DNA of 64,000 nt from Sanghuangporus weigelae (taxonomy: Eukaryota > Basidiomycota > Agaricomycetes > Hymenochaetales > Hymenochaetaceae): contig CP137322.1 in assembly GCA_033182465.1 (NCBI GenBank), positions 2,294,001-2,358,000 on the forward strand. The letters are read 5' to 3'. Positions 34,454 through 46,187 of this stretch are shown here, one piece after another. The position numbers were made by a program, and so were the translations under genes. Position 1 is the first letter of the stretch. Each line of letters begins with the position of its first letter. Below the pieces are notes generated by a model. It was not told where the DNA came from, did not search any database, and saw only the letters and a program-made list of their open reading frames with translations.

Positions 34454-37002
34454 TCAACTCTGCGACCAGGATGGGACCGGATTATGTATGAAGTGCGATT
34501 CCTTCCCTGGTGAGGGATTAGGAGGGTTGAAGGGAGGCAAAGATGTCCGTGGGGTAACGAAAGTGGAGTTAGAGGACCCCGACAGACTGGATTGAGTTAA
34601 TGAAGGAGTCGAGCCGTTCACGGTAGAAGTACTACCAGATTCGAACATCCCAACAATAAGCAACATGCGTCAAGCATGGGTCGAGAACATCACTCACGGA
34701 GTACCAGCATTGTTCGCATTCTCGCGCTCTTCCATGGGCGCTGTCTTCAAGAAACCCGCACGGTGCAGGAAGTCCCATACGCGACTTGTCTTATTGACGT
34801 CGATCTTGAGCAACTCCCTTGCTTCTCGTCGTCGGAGTTGTCCACCGCGCCGTGCGTATTCCCGCACGAGTGTCTCCTTCATCGCAAGATAGGGCTTCGG
34901 CATGATACGTAGCTGAGAACAAAGCATCTGCTCTGCAGGTGTAAGGAGGTGAAGTGATGGACTATTAGATAGGTTGAGGGGTACAGCTGGTGGAGCAGAT
35001 AAGTATATTAGTTTGAGATGCTTTGTGGCGTGAGAAGAAGATGCAACGTACGTTGTCTACGGATGAAGGACGACGCTGCGCTAGATCCAGGTGCATTCGA
35101 GCGAACGGGTGCATCTACGTCCTTTGCACCTTCTAAATCCTGGAACGAACCCACACTGCCTTGTCGTCGACTATCGGGACCAATAGAGCCACGATTACTC
35201 CCAACACGAAGTTGTAAGCGGTCGTACGAGGTCGCTGCCAAGTTGGCTTTTGCTTGGGCCTGAAAACATAATGAGAGGCTGTCTTGAATGTGAAGAAAAG
35301 AGAAGCATACCCTTTTCTGAACGTCTAACTCATATCGCTCAATATCTGTGGCCGTCCTCAGTCCCATCCGTCGGTAAAACTGGAGATCTTGTATCCTTTT
35401 GCGTAGAATAGACTCCCCTACAAAGTTATCGTCTATTAATCTTGAAGGAATCTTTTAAGCATGGACAGACTAACAGATCATCCCGTCGACGAACTGATCA
35501 TAATCATCCGCAGTCTGAAGCTTCGCCATAGGCTTCAGTCGCTGTGCAATATCCTTTTCCTCCTTCGGTCGCTTTTTCTCCAAGGCTTGCATCTGGACGC
35601 AGGTATCAGTACTAATGCAAGCACAGCAGGAAGAGACACGCCTTCTTATACTCTAACAGTCCACGATCAAACATAATCGCCTTGTTCTCAAGCCGCTTCT
35701 CAACGCGTTGATTATACATCGTCAGAAGAGACAGCTTGAAATTAACGGAGTCACGTGTCTCGTAGGGTGGTGGCAAGACAGGTTCCTCGGTTTCTCCTCC
35801 TTCTCCTTGCGCGTCCTTCCCTTCTTTTCCCTCTTCCTTCGGTAACTTCTCTCTCCGCACCTCAGCATGTCCATTTGCTAGTTCATAACCATTGATCAGC
35901 GAAGCCATGACGTCTACACTGTCTGTACTCTGTTCCCTGCCGTCAGGCCCGATGAGTGCTTTCCCTCGTTCCTTCCCTCTTCGTCTCTCCTCCTCAAGTT
36001 TGTTTCGAGCTTGGACATCGACGTCATTTGTGTCTATGGGGATCTCTTCACCCCCGAACTCTCTTACGACGCCAAACTCGAGGTCTTTAATAAGATCTTC
36101 CGCGTCGTTGTCAAGCTCATGTTCAAACTCGAGGCGACCAGGGAGGAATGTAGCAACGTCATGTACGCCTGGAGCAGAAGTCGGAGCAGGCACGGGCTTC
36201 GAGTTTGCCACAGCAGCGGTCATAGCAGATATTCGTCTTCGCTTCCGCTCGTGAAAGGTCGAAGGATCAACATCAAAAGAGAGGTCCATTCTCTGTACAT
36301 GAAGATCAGCACGAGGCTTACAGAAGGGAGGGAATGCGCAATGAAACGTACTGGTAAAGGCCAACTGGGTGAATTGATGTAGACATTACGGTAATGTTCC
36401 TCAACTTCCTCCTTTGTTCGAGTGCCAACGTGTTTTGCTATCTCCTGCCAGTTTCCGAGTCCCTGTAATGCGATGCCTTCGATAAGTAGAAGTTCCCTAA
36501 ACCGTCCAAGGGTAAGCAAAGACAGCGGCCCATTTCGGAATGACAGACTTACTCGTCTGCACCCCAATCCTCAGCGAAGATCGGGTACGAGTGCAGTTCC
36601 TACGAGATGCGAGAACTAAATCCTGCGTTTCGATTTGTAACTCTGGAAACTTACCACGATCCGGTAGGCATGCCATCTTTTATGTGACTTGAATTCCTTC
36701 CCAGCACAGAAGCAAGATGGACAGATATCAATCCCATCGCCGACTTCACATACGGGATCGGCACATTTAATGCGTATTGAATGTGTCAAGTCGCGTGAAC
36801 ACGAGTCGCAGTGGATTTGAAGACCAGGCTCGCTGACGGCTGGATTAAAATCAAAAAAGTTACGTAAGCACCCAAGTCGAAAGAAGTATAAGTAGAAGCA
36901 GGGTGGCATCTCATTATGAGATAGAGCAGCCAGAGAAGACGACGAAAACACACCTTGGATTTCGTCTGGGAGCAGCGTTCGTTTCCTCTGTGTGATCGTC
37001 AT
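34454..37002 (-). CDS. ADA2: Transcriptional adaptor Ada2 (SAGA/ADA complexes)
   Basis: Adaptor that binds and stimulates the Gcn5 histone acetyltransferase. The ATG at 37002 opens MTITQRKRTLLPDEIQ. The ZZ zinc finger follows: GLQIHCDSCSRDLTHSIRIK, CADPVCEVGDGIDICPSCFC and HKRWHAYRIV. An intron leads to ELHSYPIFAEDWGADE and the SANT domain (LLLIEGIALQGLGNWQEIAK, HVGTRTKEEVEEHY). The long middle region has the family linker (FHERKRRRIS, LPGRLEFEHELDNDAEDLIK, NFKLSLLTMYNQRVEKRLEN). The C-terminal SWIRM domain is at about 34.7-34.95 kb (LCSQLRIMPKPYLAMKETLV, LLKIDVNKTSRVWDFLHRAG). A final intron whose 3' site is near 34630 joins a Ser/Thr/Pro tail ending SWSQS. The tail after SWIRM is longer than in yeast Ada2 and its splicing is my least certain point. 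Confidence 0.92.
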
Positions 37003-37580
37003 CGCCCGCCACGGCCGCCCTTCGTCTCTGAAGGCGACTGCGACTTTGGTAGTTATCCAACTCCTTCCACGTGATATGAAATCTGCTCGAATGTAACGTA
37101 CGATTTGTCTCGCTGCGTCGACGAGGCGGAAAACAATAAAATCAGAGACAACCCTAAAGCAAAGGTCGTCGTCGGCGTCGTGTTCCCACGGTCAAAACTC
37201 CTGTCTCAGTGGATTTCAGACCACGGGAATTATTGTGAGATGTTCAGTGACGGACGAGGACCACGTTGAACCGTGAGTCGAGATGAAGGGTACAGAGTTT
37301 CAGTGAGTGTTGACGAGCGCCGTCGTCGTCGGGAGCGTGGCCATTGACGTCGGACTTGTGGTCGTGATCACGAACCCTTTCCGGGAGTCATCACGTTACG
37401 TAACCACTCCGGCACCACCCGCGCTTTGTCGATCTTACTTGTTTACTAAACTTTGAAGTGTACACATCTTTGATCGCTAGAGCTAGAGATGTTCGAAATC
37501 CTCGAGTCAAAGATCCACGGTATCATTTGAGAAGATTGTTATGAATAAAAGTATATAAATATCGTACAAAACCCGTCCAT
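37003..37580. other. Intergenic, presumed ADA2 promoter
   Basis: 578 bases between the ADA2 start and the 3' end of the phosphatase gene, which lies on the same strand. It has several CG-rich and GTCGTCG-like runs but no gene. Confidence 0.5.
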
Positions 37581-38168
37581 TTATAAGATCAAAGGTCTTT
37601 TGTGGCGAAGCTCCTTCTCCCAATCTCGGAGTGTAGTTTCGAAACCTGCGTTAGGTTTGACGCAGAGTCGCTTGCTCCTCACAGTCTGTAGGGCTTCATC
37701 ATACTCCATGCCCCTCTCACGCATAAGATAAGCAACGACTATTGCTGCGCTTCGCGAGATGCCCTTTAAACAACGTAATTTTAGCATCAAATGTACATTC
37801 ATCAATCCGAAGAAGCTCACCTGTTGGCAGTGTACGAGTACATTATTGCCTTTCGCAAGGCTATCGGAAATGCAACGGCATGCATCCTCAAGATAAGGTT
37901 TCAAGTCCGCGCAGACGCTATCCGCAATGGGGATGTTGTATGCCTTTCGCCCATTCGACGGAGGTATTCTCGCCATCTCGCTGTCGAGAACGGCAACGAT
38001 CTGGCGTATCTTGTAAGCGTCAAGCAGCTCCGTGTCGGCGCTCGCAAGCCACGAGCCGATGTAAAGCGCCCCTCGGCGATTTCGCTCGTCTGCGGGAAGG
38101 ATTTCGTTGATAGGTGTGCACATCGCGCGCCATTCCTCGGACTTCATTCCATCGAAGCGGATCATCAT
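37581..38168 (-). CDS. Dual-specificity protein phosphatase
   Basis: Small cysteine-based phosphatase acting on phospho-Tyr and phospho-Ser/Thr. The first usable ATG is at 38168 (MMIRFDGMKSEEWRAMCTPI). The catalytic domain begins GALYIGSWLASADTELLDAY, has the general-acid loop region IPIADSVCADLKPYLEDAC, and the P-loop HCQQGISRSAAIV, which needs an intron of about 57 bases removed right after HCQQ. It ends AYLMRERGMEYDEALQTVR, KPNAGFETTLRDWEKEL. The Cys and Arg of HCx5R are intact, so it should be active. About 180 residues, typical for an atypical DSP. The substrate cannot be inferred. The open frame extends upstream without an ATG, so an earlier exon is possible. Confidence 0.9.
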   Translation of the reverse strand: MMIRFDGMKSEEWRAMCTPINEILPADERNRRGALYIGSWLASADTELLDAYKIRQIVAVLDSEMARIPPSNGRKAYNIPIADSVCADLKPYLEDACRCISDSLAKGNNVLVHCQQVSFFGLMNVHLMLKLRCLKGISRSAAIVVAYLMRERGMEYDEALQTVRSKRLCVKPNAGFETTLRDWEKELRHKRPLIL

Positions 38169-39621
38169 CCCGGATAGATATGAAATAGTATAGAGTTTCT
38201 CGTGAGTGGTTGGCTGCGTGTGCGCGTCTCGAACTCCGTGTATCGTCCTACTCTGCAACCCAAGTCACTGATATATGGTTGAGGAGGTTAATGTTTCGAG
38301 TGTATGGATGTGTTAGTCGGTCGTAAAAAGTAGGTTTGATAAGTATAAGCAGGCGCTTGCTTTATACTCCGAAGGGGATGTGGAGAGGTCTCGTGAGGAA
38401 TCGGTGATGGATAATCTTGTGCCGGGAGTCGCACATCTTATATACCAACGGGGACGAGCTCCAGCGGATTGTGGAGTAAGTGGGTCGAGACCTTCTGTCG
38501 ATCTTGCATAGCGCTCACACGCCAAATCATCGCGTCACTGTCTTGGCATCCCGAACGCCTAAGCCTAAAAAGCTTGCTTCTGACTGATACTGTCCTATCA
38601 GTTCTTTGAGGAACATACCAAGTAATTTTCTTCGATATCTGTCAACGTGTAGTGGATTAACACCTATATACACCCTTTCCCACCTGCTCTATCAACCAAT
38701 ACTGCTCTTTTTCGAATAGCAAAGTGAAGTCAAGTTCCAGTGTCCACGTATTCTAAATGTCTATTGTCTCGTCTCGAGAGCAGTAAGGACACAGTCCAGC
38801 CGACTCATCACACCCGAGATCTTTTTTGCGTCATTCTGTGTCCAATTCGAGCATCTGGGCAAAACTTGCAATTGTTCTTTCTTGACAAACTGACCTCTTA
38901 ACGAAGTGAACTGTCTCGCATATCGACAACAAATAGCTCGGAATAAGTACGGGCGTCCGATTATCATGAAGCGGAAGCAAGCGTAAGTGCTGAGTCCGAC
39001 ATTTCTTCGTTCTTCAGTCACGTGCCTCGAGGACGCGTCGACATTTGTTTATATCTATTTGCTCAAGCCTCGATGCGAAGTATCGATTTCAGAATGGTTT
39101 ATTCTAGAATACCTATTTGAAAATGGATAAAAGGGATTCTTTTGACATCTCACGCCAACGTCTCAAGAGAAAGCAGATACAAGTAAGCTCTCTTTTTATT
39201 GCGCAATGCCAAATGTATCTCTGTCACTCCAATTTCGCATCATCTACTTCGTTAATAACAATAAAGGATGAATGTCTCTGACATCCGAACTAGAATTATA
39301 CGTTCAGAGTCAGAGTTCTTTCATAAGTTGCGGCACTTGATATCCATAATTACCTAACGCACAGAAGTGTCTTGAGTTGAGACGACTGATACCCTTCTGA
39401 TTAACTTCTTTCTTGATGTTCATTCCCGCGAGACAAGTACGAGTATAACTTATTTCTAAGGAATGCCATTGATGTGAGCTTGCAGATCCGAATCTCCATT
39501 GTACTTGCAATAGACCAATAGACTGCACGCAAAGTAACAGCAACTTTCTTGCACGAGACAAATTAACCAATTGTTAATCTATTTGGCCCGCGTAATATCT
39601 AAGACGGAACGTCATTCTGGA
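38169..39621. other. Gene-free stretch
   Basis: About 1.45 kb between the phosphatase start and the 3' end of the long membrane/WD-like gene. Two open frames of under 90 codons on the minus strand (38761-39021 and 39310-39570) show no family resemblance. I see nothing else. Confidence 0.45.
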
Positions 39622-42600
39622 TCAGGGAACAATTACGCTCTCATCTTCTGAGCCAAAATGCGTTTCGGTGGGATTCATGGGAGGCGGGAGAGTCAAAATT
39701 TTGCCCATCGTCGCTACTGGATGATATCGACCTTCTCGTCGATCGTGAACCTCAAATTCTTCTGCTGCATTGCATTCTGCGAGGGTGCGATTGCTCTGTA
39801 CAGACCAGATCATCACAGAGCCATCTTTGTCTCCAAAAGCGAAAAGATATGGAAGTGTTTGATCAGGATGCAGTCCGACCGCAAAGCTCGTGGGATCCTT
39901 TGCAAGTGCTTTCGAGGTTGGAGTAGTAATTAGGTGCAACGGCGAGCAATATTTTTGCCGTTCCAAGGGTCGATAAAATATGCCAATCTCCCCTGTTGAA
40001 ACTCAGCTTAATTTGGATCGATTAACTGTGTGAATTGAACGTACTGTCCGTGACATCGAAGATCATGCTGTCAGTTTTACCAAGAAAGCCGATTGTTCTC
40101 ACCATAGGCGAATGTGAGTGAGACATTCCGCGTAGAGCGTAATGATCATCAGTCTCCACTGAGTCCCGAAGCTCGATTACCTCAGTCTCTCTCTGAAGTT
40201 CATATTTTGAGTTCACGTCGGATAGGACCCTATATGCGAGAATATACCTCTCCACCATGGACCAGAATTTGTGAAGATGATCGAGAGATTGTAAGACGCG
40301 TGTGATGGGAGTACATGGTGTACTTCCTGGGACTTGGCGTTACTAGGCATAACTTATGAAAGATTATCTATGAAGCTCACAGTTTGACCGCTTTAGTAGT
40401 CCTATCTATGACTATATCCATAAGATGGGTCAGTACTTTCCTAGTCAGGGAGAGAATTCTACCATATAGTTGTGACCCGCGATCTGTGCTGCTTTGCATC
40501 TCTGCAAGGCATATAATCTTATTGGTGCCAAAGAATGCCGCATCCGAGACATGAACGATAGACGAAATTTCGCGGAGATCGCAATACTCTAACTCCTGTA
40601 TTCAAAGGTGAAAATTTGAATTGTCGTAGATTAGAATGCCGAAGTACGAAGCACCTTGCAAGTGTTGTCCTATATTGACCACATTATAGATCGACGAACT
40701 CAAAGTATTAAAGGAACATGCTCACGAAAGCCGCGATACACGTACCAAGCAGACATGAGAAACCTGTACGGTATCAATATAATACAAGTTGCTGTCCTTC
40801 TCATAGTCTCACTTACCGGAAATCCTGTAATTCCCTGCATGAAACCATCGTGCTGGCCCAATGTCGCAGTCGAGTCGGCCCATAAGTTTCGTACTCACAG
40901 AATTCTGGTGATCTGCCGTCTTGGCAAAAATATTAGGACAAGGACTGTAGCAGCAATGAAACTGATTACCTTTCGGATAAGAACTGCCCATGTGGAGATG
41001 CCCTTGGATGATCTCACTAAAAGGTTCTGTTCTTGTTCTTCCCCCGAATGGGGTACTTCGCTTTCTCTCGGAGACCTTGGGGGGAAACAAACAGTAAATG
41101 CCGTTGCTTGCGCCATTTTACTTGAGACTACCATGCAATTTGCCTTATTTGACCGCAGTCCGGAACTACGAACGTATCCAGGACCGTGAATGAATTGTTC
41201 TATAATTGCGTTCTTAATACGATCGTTATAACTCGTAATCCAGAGTCCTTGGACTTACGACATCGTAGAATGTCACAGTATCAGAGCTGTCCAAAAGGAA
41301 TGATCATGCCAATGCAAACAGATATTAGAGATGAAAGAAACGTACAATACTGAAGCCAATAATCTGCAATCGCGTGAGAACTGAAGCAAATCCTCATAAT
41401 GGCTGGTCCTAGCCTCAGACTAATGATAGTGATGGGTAAATTAGACGCAATTAACTCCACATTGCATGCTGGAATATGCGAAGTTGCGTACTGAATATTG
41501 AGAAGACTCTCCCGGGTTTGACGAGGAAGGCTTTGTCGTGAGAGATGCAGCTTTAGGGAAGGAAAGTTGGTTTCTTGGTACAGAAGTCAGGTCCGCTCTT
41601 TGCTCCAAACATGTTTGAACAAAAATGTGTGTCGCTGAAGTACTATTATTCATGTTCGAGTTCGGAAAGCGACGACCTAAATCGAGAACGTCAGTATCAC
41701 CCCTTAACTGGAAAGCCGGCTAATTACCTAGTTCAACTTCGCTGAGGGGTCTCGTCTCCGAGGCAGAGAGTTTGAAGCATAGTACTGTCCTACTAAAGAC
41801 CACAGCCAGTTCCCTTACTAGTTGTTTTATCCGAGAGCCATGCTGTTTTGTCTGTTCCGCGCGTTCCCTAATGCTCCGGGCTGTGTTGAGAAGGTATTTG
41901 TCTCTTACTCTCATCCATCTCTCCGAATTCATTACTTTCCAGTGCTCGAAAAGATACCAGGCCGAAAGAAATAACATTGCGTATGCATGAAGACCCGCAA
42001 ACGTGGTTGGTACAACAGCGGGCGCTATACCTCCCTGGAGTACAAGGGAAAATTAGCATACGCGAGGCGATCGAATTAGTTGCATACCTGCTGGTCCGTG
42101 ACAAGAAATGCTAAAAGGCACAGTCCAATTGAGAACGTCACCAGAGCAGCAATAAGCGCAAACATGGGTCCCTCGCGTAGCCAAGCGTGTGCCAACCAGG
42201 GAAGTGACAGCTCCGGTCGGCGGCTGAAGATACAATCAAAAAGATTGGCACCGAAGAGACTGTATTAACGCACATGGACGATCGACGCCATGACATGTCC
42301 AGAAGACTATAAACTATAGACGCGGAGCTGCAGACGAGTGAAACGAACCATATCGAGTTCGTGACCGTAGCTAGTGTGGAGACGGGCCCAGCGGTGCTGA
42401 TCTGCAATGTCGTTGCAGTGACGCTGGATAGAAAAGTTGCGATAGTAGGGAGATTTAGATATTGCTGACTAGCAGATTCCTGAGATCGCCGAACCGCTGT
42501 TATTTCTATCAACATGGAAATCAGACGTATTCAGTCTCCGAAGAATAGATGTTCTAAATCTTACCTCCATTGGATATGCTCGCTAACTCGTGTATATACG

Positions 42601-43857
42601 TTTCCAAGTGAGCGACCAATGGTTCAAACAATGAATCCAGATATTCATCCACGATGCAACTTCCATCGGAAGCATATTCACGCAGCGCTGGAGGCAATTT
42701 CATATCAACTTGCTTCACCATTTCTTTATCAGATTGGCCGTATTCGCTATCAAGCTTCAAAGCGATCTCCTGTTCTTCGCCTTCAGCATTGTTATGAAGA
42801 GTAATAATGGAATTGATGCGATGCTTTACCCGGGATTTGAGTGCAAGACACACGAGTTCATCAAAAAATTTGGTTCCAAAGACTCCAAAGTCTTGGAAAG
42901 CCGCGATCATCTCTTCGAAAGTCCCACTGAAAGCCAAGAGGGCTTCCACACATTTGTTTGGATCTACGGATCGTCATTATTTCGAAATCATTGAACAAAT
43001 TAGAATCCTCACACAGTCGAACACGGCTATCTTCGTGATCACGAGAAGTACAGTAGCGGCTAAGCGGAAAATGTATCAGATACCAGTGGATTCGGAATGG
43101 TATTTTGACCTGCATGACCATGTTTAGGCTTTCGTGCATTTTCTCCAAAGCTTTCGCCGTTCGATCACCACCGCCGAGTGTATTGAGCATAGCCCGAATT
43201 TGGAATGTCTAGAGGATAGGACAGTGAGAAGTTGTTTTGGATATATTTATAGAAGATCACAAACTAGCTCATTGTGCTTCTCCAGAAACCTTCTCGTATT
43301 CATTAGCTATATTTTCGGCATTATGTTGATAGGTTTCTCACCTGGAAAGAGCGGCAAGGTTCTTTGACGTTAACTTTGAGCTCTTTTCCAAGTAGAAGTT
43401 GGTTATCGCATCATGGGCGTATCCAAGTACCATGTTCGTAACCCAGAAAGGACGCACTCTTTGCTTGGATTGATCAACTTCTTGGGTCAGATAATATATA
43501 CACGTGCCTTTAATTCATAGACAAGATCGCTCACCTATCTGAGTCTCATCTTCGCTGCTACTTTCTTCGACGATCATGGAGCTATCATCATCTAGAAGAA
43601 TTTAAGATGAGACGTTATCTGCTGTAACCAATAGATATATACCATCATCGGTCTGGAAATGGGGTCTCTCGTCGATGATTTCCACCAAAACATGGACCAA
43701 TTTGCGAATAAACCTCTTTTGCTTGTTTGTCAACTGGTTTGATGAGGCCTTGGACCGCCCTGAACTGGATACATGACCTGATCGTGTATATTGAGCAGCA
43801 TCCAGTGATATAAATCAAGTGAGAGTACTCGCCTGCTCTTGGTCGCGAAACAGGCAT
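39622..43857 (-). CDS. Large membrane protein with WD-like C-terminal half
   Basis: A many-exon gene of a type I associate with Agaricomycete hypothetical proteins. I start it at the ATG at 43857 (MPVSRPRAG), but the start is uncertain. Coding blocks in order: KRFIRKLVHVLVEIIDERPH; acidic DDSSMIVEESSSEDETQIG; RPFWVTNMVLGYAHDAITNF; MLNTLGGGDRTAKALEKMHE; a helical block (42554-42949) with AFQDFGVFGTKFFDELV. A membrane block at about 42.3-42.45 kb follows (YLNLPTIATFLSSVTATTLQ, SIWFVSLVCSSASIVYSLLD), then another at about 41.95 kb (YAMLFLSAWYLFEHW) with a coiled tail. A phase-0 splice near 41.49 kb links to WD-like blades: SDTVTFYDVNNSFTVLDTF, PDCGQIRQIAWSPRESEV, LVRSSKGISTWAVLIRK, EYCDLREISSIVHVSDAAFF, IGFLGKTDSMIFDVTD and FAFGDKDGSVMIWSV. 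It ends FGSEDESVIVP. If the link at 41.49 kb is wrong, these are two adjacent genes. Function unknown. Confidence 0.6.
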
Positions 43858-44233
43858 GATAGTCTCTACGAGGCCAGAAAACAGAAACGATGGCGCTAGT
43901 AAGTACTCTGGTAGTACGTCTGAGTTCGACAAACCAGTCGTTGATGACATCAATATCATTTCATTGTACCGCGTGAGCGTGTCCAAATTGTTTGCGCTTA
44001 TTTGATCCGCGGAGCTGGTGTTCCCAACCCAACCCAATAAAACATAATAATGAGCAGTAATTCTAGTCTAGTACTAGTCCTAGTATCCAACGGTAATAAA
44101 CTATCAAACAAACAGTGAATATTGTAATCTAGCATTTTGACGAAGTCGAAAACAAAAGCGCGCGCCCAGCTCCAGGTTCTCTAAACCTATCCAGAATTAT
44201 TTTCCTACTCATTCTGTTCGTCCCTTTGTGGTA
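43858..44233. other. Intergenic, upstream of the membrane/WD-like gene
   Basis: 376 bases that should hold the promoter of the minus-strand membrane gene, or its 5' end if an earlier start is used (an open frame in phase continues to about 44037). A CTAGT-rich run at about 44064-44090 is the only pattern seen. Confidence 0.4.
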
Positions 44234-45546
44234 TCAGAGATGTTCTAGTGCCCGGCTTGCAAGCTCGAAGCCGAGGAAGGTAGCGCCATTGGCAAATGGA
44301 GAACTAATAAGAACGTGAGTATATGCAGGATTGGAGGCGGCGCTGGACTCTGCTCACCGAATGAGAGTCGGAACGAGACCACGAGTAAAGGCGTTTATGC
44401 CCTCCGTTCGCCAAACGGTGCGCACGCAGTCTAGCATAGATTTGTACTTTCGTCCGTCGGTGGAGGTGAACCCGTCAGTCTGCATGCGGGACTTGATCAT
44501 GTCGATCGGGTAGATGCAGAACCATAACTATTCACGGGAACATTCGCTCTTAGTCAACTCACGCCACCATGTAAGATAGCCGCAACGACACGCACCGCAT
44601 ATCCAGCCGCAGCACCAAATAGCACGGCTTTCACAGGGCTCACATCTTCACGTCTGACACCCTTCCTCTGCTCTCGTTGCATGAGCTTCTCATACGCCCA
44701 GAAATACGCGCCATAACCGATCCCCTCGCGAGCAAGCGTAGGGACCTGGCCCTTGTAAATCCCAGCGATCCCATGTTGTGAGATGATCTTCTTCACTGCG
44801 TCGGCCGGTCCAGAGTAGATTTTGTTATCCGTCGCCTGGATCTGTAAGCCTATGCGAGCGTAATGTGTAAGTTTAACTTCGCTCATTTGCGCGGGGATGT
44901 CAATGACGTACGTATACGAATGTGCTCGACCGGACCGGATACCACACTATTGGCGAGACCAGCTACAGAACCCGCGAAAACGAGTTGGTCGCCAGCCAGT
45001 TCCTTCCCATCCGGACCGCCTCGACCGGACTTGATGTTCATCTGAGCCAGAGCGCGCTTCGTGTACTCCAGTGCACCAAACTGAATTGATACACACACAC
45101 CGATACCAAGAAGCGGGGAAACCGTGCCCTGAACACGTACATCTATTAGCGAAACTGTCTATATGAAATATGAAAAATGTCCAATGATATCACATACCTT
45201 GTAAAACGCAAGAGGACCCTCGTTCCTAAGAATACCTGCTGCACAGTGAAGCATTCCCGAGTACGTCCCTTTCGGCGCCGTTTGCATCCTCTTTAAAGAC
45301 GTGTACACAAGCATATCAACAATGGAAATAAACAGCTAGAAGGCATGGACACGCACCACTTTGACGATATCAAACGGCTGGCCTACAAGCACCTATATCA
45401 CGTCCGAAAAACACCTCGATTCAAATCACCGTCGTGGGGGAGCATCCATGAGTCTGACAGAAACCATGCGTTACCTGTAAGATACCTCCAGCCGTCCCCG
45501 CAGCCAGGTCTTTAATCGTCTTCTTTGTCGAGTTCTTCTCAGCCAT
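44234..45546 (-). CDS. Mitochondrial carrier, YMC1/YMC2-like
   Basis: Inner mitochondrial membrane transporter with three carrier repeats. The ATG at 45546 opens MAEKNSTKKTIKDLAAGTAG. The three signature motifs are QPFDIVK, GPVEHIR and YPIDMIK. Between them are TAPKGTYSGMLHCAAGILRN, FYKGTVSPLLGIGVCVSIQF, GKELAGDQLVFAGSVAGLAN, RIRLQIQATDNKIYSGPADA and GIYKGQVPTLAREGIGYGAY. It ends RGLVPTLIRSPFANGATFLG and SRALEHL. The second motif P-x-E-H-x-R followed by LQ matches the YMC1/YMC2 branch, implicated in glycine or organic acid transport, better than the carnitine or ornithine carriers. Length is near 300 residues, with about five introns. The substrate assignment is tentative. Confidence 0.9.
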
Positions 45547-45950
45547 CTTGAACGGATCCTCGAAGAGATGAACGACACCAGACGATAATGGTCGTGGATG
45601 CAGAACACGGTGAGTCACGCAAAAAAAAAAGCTCGAACCGTGATCGTAGTGAAAATAAAATAGTCGTGCGTGCGAAAACTTGTCGATACATAAATTTAAG
45701 CAACCAATGCAACAACAATAATCAATACAAAATCCAAAAAGAGTCAAGCAAAGGGATCAAATACGAAGAGAATCGAAATCCGAAATGAAAACTCGAAGAT
45801 TATAATAAATGCGAAGAATGCAATATGATGCAAAGTCCACTGCCAAAAACGAAAACGAAAATGAAAAACGAATGATAATAACGATCGACTTCAGCCTGCT
45901 TGTCGATCAGATCTTCTCCGTCTCCTCCCCAATCCAATCCAATCCGTGTT
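45547..45950. other. Intergenic, presumed carrier promoter
   Basis: 404 AT-rich bases between the carrier start and the small HMG-like ORF on the same strand. It contains a poly-A run at about 45620 and many GAAAA/CGAAA-like words. No gene is seen. Confidence 0.45.
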
Positions 45951-46187
45951 TCATTTCCTGCTCTTATGATGATGATCTCTACTGGACACCTTCTTCGATC
46001 TTGAAGTTGAATCGGCCCTGCCGTCTGCGCGTCGCCAGTACGCCTGCCTTTCCTGCTCCGTCATCTGGTTCCACGCACGAGCAACAGCGTCGAACGGCGA
46101 TGCGGGCATCGCGCCGCGTCCCGGTCCCGGTCCCGAATGTACAGGAGCAGAGTTACGCGAGACGTTTACAAAATCGTTCATTGCCAT
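45951..46187 (-). CDS. Small 78-residue ORF with HMG-helix-like segment
   Basis: A single-exon frame with a true ATG at 46187: MAMNDFVNVSRNSAPVHSGP at the start, then a Gly/Pro stretch. The segment FDAVARAWNQMTEQERQAYW resembles the second and third helices of an HMG box (compare the common pattern W-x-x-M/L-x-x-E-E/Q-x-x-x-Y). The end is basic and His/Ser-rich. It lacks the first HMG helix, so it would be only part of a box. GC-ending codons are common, which supports coding. It could be a real small nuclear protein or the last exon of a longer gene. No function is assigned. Confidence 0.42.
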   Translation of the reverse strand: MAMNDFVNVSRNSAPVHSGPGPGRGAMPASPFDAVARAWNQMTEQERQAYWRRADGRADSTSRSKKVSSRDHHHKSRK

